Source: an uncultured Armatimonadota bacterium (GTDB taxonomy: Bacteria; Armatimonadota; Armatimonadia; Armatimonadales; Armatimonadaceae). Taken from it: a stretch of 15,187 nt of DNA. The translations under genes and the position numbers were made by a program. The notes below the pieces were generated by a model that saw nothing but the letters and a program-made list of their open reading frames with translations, did no database searches and was not told the DNA's origin. Shown piece by piece: positions 1 to 7,902 of the stretch. Every line of letters begins with the position of its first letter. The first letter of the stretch is position 1. Location of the stretch: the NCBI GenBank assembly GCA_903915615.1, contig CAIWTR010000409.1:1-15187 (forward strand). The letters are read 5' to 3'.

Positions 1-1
1 A

Positions 2-283
2 CTCGATGCCCTTGATGTCACATACGGCACGGATGGCCTAGCGACATTCCGCGTTGTCCGCCGATTTGATGTGCCAGTTGACAAGTTTAGTGTCGACCTC
101 ACACGAAGTCTTTCTACACGGAGTCAGGCAGGACGTCAGCTTCCGTACAGCTACGGCGTCAACTATGAGCTGTTCACATTCCGTACCAGAGGTCGCTATC
201 AGCCCCGCTTCCTTCTCGGAGCAGCACAAACAAGCACCCAACGGGATACCTTATTCTTCATCCGGGGAACGGTCAACTACTGA
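2..283 (+). CDS. C-terminal fragment of a beta-rich envelope protein, possibly TamB-like
   Basis: An open frame enters from the left edge and stops at TGA 281-283, giving the last 93 residues of a larger protein. The visible part is rich in alternating polar/hydrophobic stretches and aromatics (for example YSYGVNYELF, DTLFFIRGTVNY) and ends in a terminal Tyr. This is typical of beta-barrel or beta-taco outer-membrane biogenesis proteins. It lies just upstream of bamA with only an ECF sigma gene between, and TamB (DUF490 family) is a frequent bamA-side neighbour, so a TamB C-terminus is the best guess. An LptD-like or other barrel protein is an alternative. No catalytic motif is visible and the family call is inference from context and composition. 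Confidence 0.5.
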   Translation, partial: LDALDVTYGTDGLATFRVVRRFDVPVDKFSVDLTRSLSTRSQAGRQLPYSYGVNYELFTFRTRGRYQPRFLLGAAQTSTQRDTLFFIRGTVNY

Positions 284-373
284 TGCCGAACAATTCTGCA
301 TCTGGCCATACCGTTCTGGAAGCGAATTGCCACGAAACCATTCGGTGCGAGAAACGTCCAAGGTAGTGAAACA

Positions 374-1003
374 TTGGACGACCAGAACGCTGCACCGGAG
401 CAATACCCGGAACGCTATCCATTCTGGGGGGCAGAGGCGCGGAAGCGTCGTGCCTTCGAAGCAGCATATCGGGCACATGAAGTTCGGATTTATAACTTTA
501 TTTTGCGGATGGTTGGAAACCCTGAGGATGCCGCTGACATCATGCAAGAGACATTTGTCAATGCATGGCGATCGTGGGGGAAGTTTCGGGGAGATTCGCT
601 TGTTTTTACGTGGCTGTACCAAATCGCCTATAACAATGTAAAGAACTGGTACAAGGTCCGGGATCGCAGGAGGGGACGGGAATCGTTCAGCCTGGATTCT
701 CCGATCGGCACGGATGATGAGGATGGAATGGCACGGGATGTTGCAGACTGGTCTGCGCTGCCGGAGCGGCTGTTTTTGGATAAGGAACTTGATACGCTTG
801 TACGGGATGCGGTAGATTCGCTATCGCCGGAGTACAGGGACGTTTTCGTGCTTTCCGTGTGGGAGAATATGTCCTACGAGGAAGTGGCACAGGTGAGCGG
901 GCTAACGGTACCTGCAGTCAAAACTCGGCTGCATAGGGCTAGATTGAAAATCAAGCTACGGCTTGACCCGTATATTGCAGGATTGGGAAAACAGGACAAA
1001 TGA
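374..1003 (+). CDS. ECF-type RNA polymerase sigma factor (sigma-70 family, RpoE-like)
   Basis: This 209-residue protein has the two-domain layout of extracytoplasmic-function sigma factors. Region 2 spans about residues 30-100, with the typical EDAADIMQETFVNAWRSW helix (core RNA polymerase and -10 binding) and a WLYQIAYN motif. After a linker of about 40 residues comes region 4, about 143-197, with LSPEYRDVFVLSVWENMSYEEVA and the helix-turn-helix AVKTRLHRARLKIK that reads the -35 element. The start is probably TTG 374, preceded by AAGG at 360-363; there is no in-frame ATG upstream before the previous stop. No anti-sigma gene follows: bamA starts 28 nt after the stop, so the two are probably cotranscribed. 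By analogy with RpoE control of bamA and skp in E. coli it may govern envelope homeostasis, but its targets cannot be read from this window. Family call is firm; exact start is less so. Confidence 0.9.
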   Translation: MDDQNAAPEQYPERYPFWGAEARKRRAFEAAYRAHEVRIYNFILRMVGNPEDAADIMQETFVNAWRSWGKFRGDSLVFTWLYQIAYNNVKNWYKVRDRRRGRESFSLDSPIGTDDEDGMARDVADWSALPERLFLDKELDTLVRDAVDSLSPEYRDVFVLSVWENMSYEEVAQVSGLTVPAVKTRLHRARLKIKLRLDPYIAGLGKQDK

Positions 1004-1031
1004 TGTCAAGGGACATCGTAAAAGGATGCAT

Positions 1032-2930
1032 ATGGTACGACGGCTGGCAATTTCGAGTGCATTAATCGCGCTGGCGGCACCTGGGTTCACTCAGGATACA
1101 CGCCCGGTCGCTGATATTGTCATCACGGGACTCGTGCGCACAAATGATGAGTCCGCTCGCCTTGTGATCCGCGGTGCTGGCGTCGTTGAAGGAAAGCCTT
1201 TCTCAAATGACGCGTTCACTAAGGCACGCGCAGCCCTGCGTGAAAAAGGCCTCTATGCCGAAGTCTATGCCCGGACCGAAGACACACTTGATCGCAAAAT
1301 CAAGGTGGTCTTTGAGATCGTCGAAAACCCGGTCATCGGCAATATTGTCTTTTCTGGGAACCGCTCAATCACAAATGCAAAGCTGCTTCCACTTTTGCAG
1401 ACAAAGCCTGGCGATGTCCTCAATACCAAGACGCTGGCAGAAGACATCACCAAGGTACGCCGCTATTACGATGAGCAGGGCTTCAACATCGTTGTCACCG
1501 AGAGCTACCAGTTCGATCCAAAGACTGGCACCCTGACCGTCCCGCTGCTCGAAACCGTTATCGAATCGATTGCAATCACCGGACTCAGTAAGACTAAGGA
1601 TTTTGTTGTCCGCCGTGAGCTGCGGTCTAAGCCAGGCGATCCGCTTAATTTCAAGGTCCTCAATGATGACCTGACGCGTCTGCTAGCACTGAATATTTTC
1701 CTGTCGCCGCGCTTCGAAAACCCGGAAGTCGGATCCGAGGTTGGTAAAGTTAAGGTCACGTTTACGATGCCTGAGCAGCGTACAGCGCAGGCAGGAATCT
1801 CCCTTGGGTACACGGCGCAGCAGCGGCTATTCGGTACGCTCAACTTTGATGAACAAAACCTCCAGGGTAAGGGCCGAGGCCTGAACCTCGCGTGGACCAT
1901 CTCCGGTGGCGTCGCACAGAACTCATACGAGCTTGGTTTTACCGAGCCGTGGTTTGACAAACAGAACACCAGCCTCTCAGCCAGCTTGTATAACCGCCTC
2001 AACTTCCGCTTCAACCGGATCATGACAGGTTCGCTGACGCAGGGCTTGTCGAACAATCAGTACTACGAACAACGTGAAGGTGCATCCGCACGGCTTTCAA
2101 GACCGCTGACGGCCGACCGCTTTACCCGTGGATTTGTCTCGGCCCGAACGGAGCTGATTCAGGCGAACAATCTCCAGGTCAACTACGAAACACTGACGAA
2201 TGATCAGATTCAAAACCTTCGAGGAGCGCTGATTCAGAACGGTGATGTCTCGGCATTGACGTTTGGGTTGACATCCAACCGTGTCGACAACCCACAGGAT
2301 CCCTCGAAGGGCTTCTTCTTTAGTCCGAGTATCGAAGTCGGTTCAAGTGGCTTCAACTTCCAGAAACCGCGCCTCAACCCGGACTACATCAGCTCAACAG
2401 CAACCCCCAATGTCCCGCGGGTTCTCATCGATACACGCTCGCAAACCGGTGCGTTTTCGAAGCTGATATTCGATGTCCGTAAGTACACAAACCTCGAAAA
2501 GCCCCGTCAGAATTTGACCGATACCCGGAAAGTCTTGGCATCCCGTCTGCTTATCGGTATCGCGACCGGTAACATTTCCTTCTCAGAACAGTTCTTTATG
2601 GGTGGACCGGACAACCTGCGTGGCTACTTCAACGACCGCTTCTGGGGTAACCGGACATTCCTGTTCTCAAATGAGCTGCGGATTCCATTTGGAAAAGACA
2701 ACCCGCTTGGCGGTGTGGTTTTCGCAGATGTTGGTGATGCATGGAACGCTATGGATGTAAACCGTGAGAACATCCCGGGGTTTGATCAGCATTCACAATT
2801 CAAGCCACAATGGGGCTTAGGCTTTGGTCTTCGCATCACCATTGGTGGAATTGGTAAGATTCGCCTCGACTACGGCTTTGATCAGAAGGGTACCGGCAGG
2901 AGCCACTTCTCTATTGGACAGACATTCTAG
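1032..2930 (+). CDS. bamA: BamA/Omp85 outer membrane protein assembly factor with three POTRA domains
   Basis: BamA inserts beta-barrel proteins into the outer membrane. The 632-residue product begins with a signal peptide (basic MVRR, then a hydrophobic Ala/Leu stretch to about residue 20). Three POTRA repeats follow at about 25-98, 99-175 and 176-247, recognisable by their openings (ADIVITGLVR, IGNIVFSGNRSI, ESIAITGLSKT) and PGD/GKPF signatures. The barrel runs from about 249 to the end. It contains the conserved loop-6 motif GGPDNLRGY (524-532, the VRGY/F lock) and closes with SIGQTF, whose terminal Phe is the usual barrel signal. Canonical proteobacterial BamA has five POTRAs and about 800 residues, so this is a short form, more like cyanobacterial Omp85. 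ATG 1032 is preferred because AAAGGA (1021-1026) sits 5 nt upstream; ATG 1026 and TTG 963 are in-frame alternatives. A skp homologue follows 18 nt downstream. Confidence 0.95.
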   Translation: MVRRLAISSALIALAAPGFTQDTRPVADIVITGLVRTNDESARLVIRGAGVVEGKPFSNDAFTKARAALREKGLYAEVYARTEDTLDRKIKVVFEIVENPVIGNIVFSGNRSITNAKLLPLLQTKPGDVLNTKTLAEDITKVRRYYDEQGFNIVVTESYQFDPKTGTLTVPLLETVIESIAITGLSKTKDFVVRRELRSKPGDPLNFKVLNDDLTRLLALNIFLSPRFENPEVGSEVGKVKVTFTMPEQRTAQAGISLGYTAQQRLFGTLNFDEQNLQGKGRGLNLAWTISGGVAQNSYELGFTEPWFDKQNTSLSASLYNRLNFRFNRIMTGSLTQGLSNNQYYEQREGASARLSRPLTADRFTRGFVSARTELIQANNLQVNYETLTNDQIQNLRGALIQNGDVSALTFGLTSNRVDNPQDPSKGFFFSPSIEVGSSGFNFQKPRLNPDYISSTATPNVPRVLIDTRSQTGAFSKLIFDVRKYTNLEKPRQNLTDTRKVLASRLLIGIATGNISFSEQFFMGGPDNLRGYFNDRFWGNRTFLFSNELRIPFGKDNPLGGVVFADVGDAWNAMDVNRENIPGFDQHSQFKPQWGLGFGLRITIGGIGKIRLDYGFDQKGTGRSHFSIGQTF

Positions 2931-2948
2931 GAACTGGTATTAGGAATC

Positions 2949-3599
2949 ATGAATTTCACAGGCTATAAAACCACTGCTCGTCTTTTCGGCGCATTGTTGC
3001 TCGCAACCGGCACCATCATCAGCACACAACAAGCATCCCATGCCCAGGCACAGCAGTTTGGTATCGTGAATTTTCGACGCTGCGCCCAGGAATCCAAGAT
3101 GAAGGTTGAGCTGGATGCGAAATTCGCTGAGATCTCAAAACAGCTTCTCTCTGTGTTTCAAAAAATGAAGGATGCGAATGCTGTCTTCCTGGATGCCAAT
3201 GAAATCAAAGAATTGGCGGCGCTGTATGAGAAACTTCAGCCATCCGATGCTGACAAAAAGCGCATCGAGGCTTTGGTCGGCAAGGCAGACTTGAAGCAGG
3301 GCGCTGCGAAGCGGCTCGACCAGACCGTCACGCCAACCGCTGAGCAAAAGCAGGAATTGCAGAAGCTCGCACAGGCACAACAAGATGGCGCAGCGATTCT
3401 GCAGGCAGTTGGGGATGACTTTCAAAAGCGTGTGGATGTCAAAGCTGCTGAGCTCGAAGAGCAGCTTGCCGTCAAAGTACGTGAAGTCGTAGCGCAGGTT
3501 GCCAAGGAAAAGAACCTTGCACTCGTGTTCGACTCCGGACTTGTGATCTATGCATCGTTGGATATCACGGCAGATGTCCTTAAAGTCCTCCAGAAGTAA
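2949..3599 (+). CDS. skp: OmpH/Skp-family periplasmic chaperone
   Basis: The 216-residue protein has a signal peptide (hydrophobic core about 12-26, probable cleavage near ASHAQA, residues 29-34). The mature start QQFGIVNFRRCAQES matches the first beta strand of OmpH/Skp proteins, which bind unfolded outer-membrane proteins in the periplasm and hand them to BamA. The middle (about 45-180) is charged, helical and rich in Lys, Glu, Gln and Ala, consistent with the long tentacle coiled coil. The C-terminal AKEKNLALVFDSG then returns to the small beta body, with DITADVLKVLQK as the closing helix. It is somewhat longer than E. coli Skp (about 160). The start is ATG 2949 with TAGGA at 2941-2945. 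Its position directly after bamA is the standard arrangement. Its last 26 nt overlap the start of the next gene. Confidence 0.93.
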   Translation: MNFTGYKTTARLFGALLLATGTIISTQQASHAQAQQFGIVNFRRCAQESKMKVELDAKFAEISKQLLSVFQKMKDANAVFLDANEIKELAALYEKLQPSDADKKRIEALVGKADLKQGAAKRLDQTVTPTAEQKQELQKLAQAQQDGAAILQAVGDDFQKRVDVKAAELEEQLAVKVREVVAQVAKEKNLALVFDSGLVIYASLDITADVLKVLQK

Positions 3600-4755
3600 G
3601 CTGCTGGCGGCGTGCCTAATCGCACTTTCCACGGCTGCATGTAAACAGACACCGGATGCCACTGGCATCCGGGTGTTTGTTGATTTAGACAGCCTTTTAT
3701 CAACCGTACAACCCGTCACCCGGCGCACGGTAAATCTCACCCTCCCGGCACAAGCTTTGTTGCCACCGGGCGATCCTGTCTCCGAGTTCACAGCTGAGGC
3801 CTGGGATAACCGTGCCAAAACGCTCACAAATGACCTCACTGAGTCACGTGTTGTCCTTGAGCAATCCGGCGTAGCTGGCCTGCGCCGCGTTCGACAGGAA
3901 ACGGAAACCGCACGGCAAACCACCCTGAACACGCTTCGGACACGGATAGAAGTCGAAGAACGCCAACAGCTCGCTCTGGAAGAAGCTGACTTTGTTACAA
4001 AGGCACAGAAAGCGATCTTTCCGGATTACATTTCCGATGGCGCTATTGGGCTTCTCCAAGTTGCAATGGCCAGCGAAGCAGCAGTTCTTGCAGACCAAAC
4101 CGTCCCAGAACTCCCCGCTGATGTCGCCGCATCCGAACGTGCGCGCTTCGTTGGAACCACCGCGCACATCGAAAAGTCCGCTGATGGCACCCTCAAGGTA
4201 GTGGTCACCTACCCCCGCGGGCAACGGCCAATCTATGTGCGGAGCCGGGCAGAGATTGGCCGGGATGCTCTACAAAAAGAAATACAAAGACTTGCGACTA
4301 TTCGTGATGATCAGTTGTCTAAGGTCGTGGAAGGGCAGACTTCAGCGATGAAAGCTGTTCAGGACACCGCGGCGACACGCCTTCGGCAACGGTTGGATTC
4401 CGCGGAATCCGCAGTACCGGTAGATGTCAAGTCGGCGGTGAGGCAGCAGGAAGTCGGTGATGTGGTTGAGAGAATCCTCTCAACTGCCGATACTGCAATG
4501 GGGGATGTTGGTTCGTCCAAACCGGTGCTTCGGCATCGGGCATCGGCAATGACGCCAGGACAATCGCGGAAGAGTGTATTTGACTTGTCAGATACGGGCT
4601 ACCGACAGAGGATTCGCCGTGAAGTGGCTGACTATGTTCAGGACACCGCACGACGGAATGGCTGGATTGCGGTGTTCGATCGCTCTTCGGCACGTGCCGA
4701 TAAGACGCAGTTTATGAAAGCTGCTCTTATCAGGGAGCGACGGTTTATTTGGTGA
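3574..4755 (+). CDS. Predicted lipoprotein, function unknown, with weak OmpH/Skp-like features
   Basis: I do not recognise this 393-residue protein as a named family. From ATG 3574 it has a lipoprotein-type signal: basic KSSRSK, a hydrophobic stretch, then STAAC with Cys23 as the likely lipidated residue. An ATG at 3550 adds eight residues. After the Cys, TGIRVFVDLDSLL resembles the first strand of OmpH proteins. The region about 75-150 is highly charged and probably helical or coiled coil (RRVRQETETARQ, RIEVEERQQLALEEADF). Near the C-terminus, VADYVQDTARRNGWIAVFD resembles the OmpH closing segment VAKEKNLALVFD of the preceding gene. It could therefore be a lipid-anchored, diverged Skp relative or an accessory Bam/Lpt factor; that is inference. 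The gene overlaps skp by 26 nt, and its TGA shares one base with the proposed lpxD ATG, so it is embedded in the operon. Confidence 0.8.
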   Translation: MSLKSSRSKLLAACLIALSTAACKQTPDATGIRVFVDLDSLLSTVQPVTRRTVNLTLPAQALLPPGDPVSEFTAEAWDNRAKTLTNDLTESRVVLEQSGVAGLRRVRQETETARQTTLNTLRTRIEVEERQQLALEEADFVTKAQKAIFPDYISDGAIGLLQVAMASEAAVLADQTVPELPADVAASERARFVGTTAHIEKSADGTLKVVVTYPRGQRPIYVRSRAEIGRDALQKEIQRLATIRDDQLSKVVEGQTSAMKAVQDTAATRLRQRLDSAESAVPVDVKSAVRQQEVGDVVERILSTADTAMGDVGSSKPVLRHRASAMTPGQSRKSVFDLSDTGYRQRIRREVADYVQDTARRNGWIAVFDRSSARADKTQFMKAALIRERRFIW

Positions 4756-5831
4756 TGGAAATGCAAATGCGTACAGCAGGTGAGTTAGCCAGTCTTGTAC
4801 AGGGCGCCGTTCTCGGTGACCCTGATATTGAAATTGTCGGTGTCGCATCAATCAAAGATGCGCAAACCGGCGACATCACCTTTGCTGAGTCCGATAAGTT
4901 CATCCGGGATGCTCACGCGAGCGGAGCCAGCGCGATTCTCGTCCCAAATCGGCACGATGTCGTTCCACTGAGCCCAGCCATCGGAGTGGGTGCTAAAGTC
5001 TTCATTACTGTTGACAACCCACGCCTCGCTTTTACACAGCTGCTCGATCTCTTCGCGCCTGTTGTTCAGGTCGAGCGCTCAATCCATGAAACGGCTGTCC
5101 TCGAACCAGGCGTAACCGTTGGCGAGAATGTCGCAGTCGGTGCAAATGTTGTCATCGGATCCAATGTGCGTATCGGCAACAACGTCACAATTTTCCCACT
5201 GGCCTACATCGGCGCCGATGTGGAAATCGCTGATGGTGTTGTCATTCATCCAAATGTCTCCGTGCTTCACGGAACGCTGATCGGTGCGAGAACCATCGTG
5301 CACAGTGGTGCTGTCCTTGGAGCGGATGGCTTCGGCTACCTCCAAGTCGATGGTCATCACCGTAAAGTGGCACAAATTGGACACGTGATCATCGGCTCGG
5401 ATGTCGAAATCGGTGCAAATGTGACCATTGACCGTGCCAAAACGGGTGCCACGCGAATTGGAAATGGCTCCAAGCTCGACAATATGGTGCACGTTGGACA
5501 TAACTGTCAGGTTGGTGAAGATGTCCTAATCGTTGCACAGGTCGCCCTCGGCGGCGGTGTGCAGATTGCTGACAATGTCATCATTGCCGGTCAGGTCGGC
5601 GTAAAAGAGCAGGTCAAAATCGGGGCACACGCGGTAATCGGTGCGCAATCTGCTGTTCTACGCGATGTACCTGCGGGCACATTTGTGTCGGGGAGCCCGG
5701 CACGTCCGCATCGTGACACGATGCGCGCCTATGCATCGATGATGCATGGACCGGATCTCCAGAAGCAGGTCGCCAGTCTTATTGCGCGAATCGCAGCCCT
5801 TGAAGCACAGCTCGGGCAAACGGACGCGTGA
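4755..5831 (+). CDS. lpxD: UDP-3-O-(3-hydroxyacyl)glucosamine N-acyltransferase LpxD
   Basis: LpxD performs the third step of lipid A synthesis, moving a 3-hydroxyacyl chain from ACP to the 2-amino group of UDP-3-O-acylglucosamine in the cytoplasm. The 358-residue protein has the N-terminal uridine-binding domain (about 5-100: RTAGELASL, then ITFAESDKF). A left-handed beta-helix of hexapeptide repeats follows at about 110-315 (for example VTVGEN, VAVGAN, VRIGNN). The region with HSGAVLGADGFGY and the catalytic stretch LDNMVHVGHN is conserved; the second His (about residue 249) aligns with catalytic His239 of the E. coli enzyme. The C-terminal helix (about 320-356) contains a short coiled segment, LIARIAALEAQLG. 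ATG 4755 is chosen because it overlaps the previous stop as TGATG; TTG 4749, GTG 4752 and ATG 4761/4767 are also in frame. Its stop overlaps lpxC by 4 nt. Confidence 0.96.
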   Translation: MEMQMRTAGELASLVQGAVLGDPDIEIVGVASIKDAQTGDITFAESDKFIRDAHASGASAILVPNRHDVVPLSPAIGVGAKVFITVDNPRLAFTQLLDLFAPVVQVERSIHETAVLEPGVTVGENVAVGANVVIGSNVRIGNNVTIFPLAYIGADVEIADGVVIHPNVSVLHGTLIGARTIVHSGAVLGADGFGYLQVDGHHRKVAQIGHVIIGSDVEIGANVTIDRAKTGATRIGNGSKLDNMVHVGHNCQVGEDVLIVAQVALGGGVQIADNVIIAGQVGVKEQVKIGAHAVIGAQSAVLRDVPAGTFVSGSPARPHRDTMRAYASMMHGPDLQKQVASLIARIAALEAQLGQTDA

Positions 5832-6622
5832 CAACATCCATCACCCTTGACGGTGTGGGTATCCACACCGGAGCATCCGCACGCGTGACCCTAAGCGTTG
5901 CATCCACAACCGGAATACATATCCATACGGAGTCTGGAAGCATCACCCTTGCTCCAGAACACGTCACTGAGACAACCCGCTGTACAGTTGTGAGCAACGG
6001 CTCTGTCCGTGTGTCTACGGTTGAGCACCTTTCCGCTGCATGTGTGGCGCTTGGTGTGACCGCCTTGGATGTCAACCTTTCAGGTCCGGAGTTGCCGATC
6101 GGCGATGGCGCCAGTCTATTTTGGATGAATGCATTGGCTGACCTTGGCTTCGTTGATGAAAACCCGACGTGGTACGAGATTCCACATGCCATTGAAGTCC
6201 CGGGAGCCAATGGCGCATTCATTGGTATCTATCCGGCAGCCGAACCGACATTTACGGTGCTCGTGCAGTTTCCGGATGCCGTTGTAGGCACGATGGCGGC
6301 GCGGTGGGTGCCGGGAGCGACGTGTTTTCGCGATACGGTTGCACCTGCAAGGACATTTGGGTTCCGGCGGGAAGTGGATGCATTGCTTGCGGCTGGGCTT
6401 GGCCGTGGTGGAACTCTGGAGAACTGCATCGTCGTCGAAGAGACAGGCTACGCTGGGCCACTTCGGATGGCTGAAGAGCCTGCGATGCATAAATTACTGG
6501 ATGTTGTAGGCGATTTAGGCCTCTGTGGAGGGCTCCCGTTGGCTCAGATTGTGGCGGTTCGCCCCAGTCACGGGTTGAATGTAACCGCGGCACGCACACT
6601 GTCTGCGCTGATGAGAAAGTAG
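5828..6622 (+). CDS. lpxC: UDP-3-O-acyl-N-acetylglucosamine deacetylase LpxC
   Basis: LpxC is the zinc-dependent, committing deacetylase of lipid A synthesis. The 264-residue protein opens with ITLDGVGIHTG, the family N-terminal signature. The zinc ligands are visible as His67 in STVEHLSAA and His221/Asp225 in HKLLDVVGDL, matching E. coli His79, His238 and Asp242. Glu66 matches the catalytic Glu78, and His248 in RPSHGLN matches His265. ARTFGFRREV (174-183) is the other hallmark. The protein stops soon after the SHGLN helix, so it lacks the C-terminal tail of about 30 residues found in the 305-residue E. coli enzyme; that tail is dispensable in many families. The start is GTG 5828, overlapping the lpxD stop as GTGA. 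fabZ follows 6 nt later; in Bacteroidetes these two are fused, here they are separate. Confidence 0.96.
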   Translation: MTTSITLDGVGIHTGASARVTLSVASTTGIHIHTESGSITLAPEHVTETTRCTVVSNGSVRVSTVEHLSAACVALGVTALDVNLSGPELPIGDGASLFWMNALADLGFVDENPTWYEIPHAIEVPGANGAFIGIYPAAEPTFTVLVQFPDAVVGTMAARWVPGATCFRDTVAPARTFGFRREVDALLAAGLGRGGTLENCIVVEETGYAGPLRMAEEPAMHKLLDVVGDLGLCGGLPLAQIVAVRPSHGLNVTAARTLSALMRK

Positions 6623-6628
6623 GACACG

Positions 6629-7096
6629 ATGGACATCGATTTAACCAAACCTCTGGATATTCGTATAGTGCAGCGTATATTGCCGCACCGCTATCCGTTT
6701 CTTCTGGTTGACCGTATTCTCGAAGTCGAACCAGGCGTCCGCATCAAAGGCATCAAAAACGTAACGGTTAACGAACCATTTTTCAATGGACATTTTCCTG
6801 AAAACCCAATTATGCCCGGAGTGCTCCAGCTCGAAATGATGGCGCAGATATCAGGAATCAGTCTTCTGCTTTGTCCGGAGTATGAAGGGCGTCTCGCACT
6901 TCTTGCTGCCATTGACAAAGCACGCTTCAGACGTCCGGTTGTACCAGGGGATGTTCTGTTAGTTGACGCAGAAGTTACTAAGATGCGTGGTCCGATGGGC
7001 TGGGTGAAGTGTGTCGCCACCGTCGAAGGCAAAGTTGTCTGCGAAGCCGAAATTGTTTTCGCGCTATCCACACAGGATCGGGAGCTTGGCGCATGA
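6629..7096 (+). CDS. fabZ: 3-hydroxyacyl-[acyl-carrier-protein] dehydratase FabZ
   Basis: FabZ removes water from 3-hydroxyacyl-ACP in fatty acid elongation, competing with LpxA and LpxD for the same substrate. The 155-residue length is standard. The sequence shows the typical opening IVQRILPHRYPFLLVDRI. It also shows the hot-dog fold motif FFNGHFPENPIMPGVLQLEMMAQ, carrying catalytic His55 and Glu69, and the strand ALLAAIDKARFRRPVVPGD. The start is ATG 6629; the TAGGA overlapping the lpxC stop (6620-6624) is a good ribosome binding site. The lpxA start overlaps its stop (ATGA at 7093-7096). Placement between lpxC and lpxA is a common arrangement and suggests coordinated supply of hydroxyacyl chains. 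Confidence 0.97.
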   Translation: MDIDLTKPLDIRIVQRILPHRYPFLLVDRILEVEPGVRIKGIKNVTVNEPFFNGHFPENPIMPGVLQLEMMAQISGISLLLCPEYEGRLALLAAIDKARFRRPVVPGDVLLVDAEVTKMRGPMGWVKCVATVEGKVVCEAEIVFALSTQDRELGA

Positions 7097-7893
7097 ACAC
7101 AGTGATTCATCCAACGGCAATCGTCGATCAAAATGCAGTGATTGGTGATGGTGTCAAAATCGGCCCTTTCTGCGTCATCGGGCCAAACTGTGCGATTGGG
7201 AACAACACTGAGCTCTTTGCACATGTTGTACTCGAACAAAATGTAACGATTGGTGAGGATTGTGTCCTCAAGGCCGGCGTTGTTCTCGGTGGCCCTCCAC
7301 AGGACCATAAATTCAAAGGCGAGTCCACCGGCGTAATCGTGGGGGACCGCGTTCAGCTGCGTGAATACGTGACAATCCACCGCGCTACAGGCGAAGGCAA
7401 TAACACCGTCGTTGGCGATGACAACCTCCTCATGGCGTACGTCCATGTCGGACATAACTGCCAAATCGGCAGCCGGAACATGCTCTCAAGCTATGCCGGG
7501 CTTGCCGGACATGTCACGATTGAAGACAATGTCGTGATTGGCGGCATGGTCGGCATCCACCAATTTGTCCACGTGGGCAAGTATGCGATGCTTGGTGCGT
7601 ATTCCAAGATTGTTCAGGATGTTCCACCGTTTATGCTGGCGGATGGTCGTCCGGCGGATATTCTCGACATTAATGCGATTGGACTTCGGCGCACTGGCTT
7701 GGTGCAAGAGGATCGGAACACGATTAGTGATGCCTATAAGCTTCTCTATCGTAGTTCGATGAACCGTGCACAGGCGATTGAACAGATTCGAAGTGAGCTG
7801 CCGCAGATCGAGGCGCTGGAATATCTGCTCGCCTTTGTTGAGCGCGTGTCAAAGGGCTCATCGGGCCGGCAGGATGACCGTCCACGCCGCTAA
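7093..7893 (+). CDS. lpxA: Acyl-[ACP]-UDP-N-acetylglucosamine O-acyltransferase LpxA
   Basis: LpxA catalyses the first lipid A step, attaching a 3-hydroxyacyl chain to the 3-OH of UDP-GlcNAc. From ATG 7093 the product has 266 residues, close to the 262 of E. coli. It begins with IHPTAIVDQNAVIGDGVKIG and continues through hexapeptide repeats forming a beta-helix to about residue 185. LGGPPQDHKFKGE (65-77) and REYVTIHRAT (90-99) are family hallmarks. In MAYVHVGHNC, His118 and His121 match E. coli His122 and catalytic His125. After QDVPPFMLADGRPA comes the helical C-terminal domain (about 205-266) with GLRRTG. A longer frame exists from position 7009 but would run through fabZ; the ATGA overlap with the fabZ stop supports 7093. 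lpxB begins 9 nt downstream. Confidence 0.97.
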   Translation: MNTVIHPTAIVDQNAVIGDGVKIGPFCVIGPNCAIGNNTELFAHVVLEQNVTIGEDCVLKAGVVLGGPPQDHKFKGESTGVIVGDRVQLREYVTIHRATGEGNNTVVGDDNLLMAYVHVGHNCQIGSRNMLSSYAGLAGHVTIEDNVVIGGMVGIHQFVHVGKYAMLGAYSKIVQDVPPFMLADGRPADILDINAIGLRRTGLVQEDRNTISDAYKLLYRSSMNRAQAIEQIRSELPQIEALEYLLAFVERVSKGSSGRQDDRPRR

Positions 7894-7902
7894 GGCCAAC
7901 CG

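Noticed and set aside
266..300. GGAAC near 266-270 as an autoregulated RpoE-type promoter for the sigma gene
   Set aside because: No matching -10 element occurs at the usual 15-17 nt spacing; TCTGC is too far away, so the match is not convincing.
251..622. Minus-strand open frame of 123 residues opposite the sigma factor gene
   Set aside because: It is antisense to a clear ECF sigma gene, has no recognisable motif, and its composition fits a shadow frame.
5150..5650. Repeated GTNNGATATCG-like patterns in lpxD (and similarly in lpxA) as DNA repeats
   Set aside because: They encode the hexapeptide repeats of the beta-helix acyltransferases and are explained by protein structure.
6691..7464. 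Minus-strand open frame of 257 residues across fabZ and lpxA
   Set aside because: It is the complement of two well-conserved enzymes, with no motif or ribosome binding site of its own.
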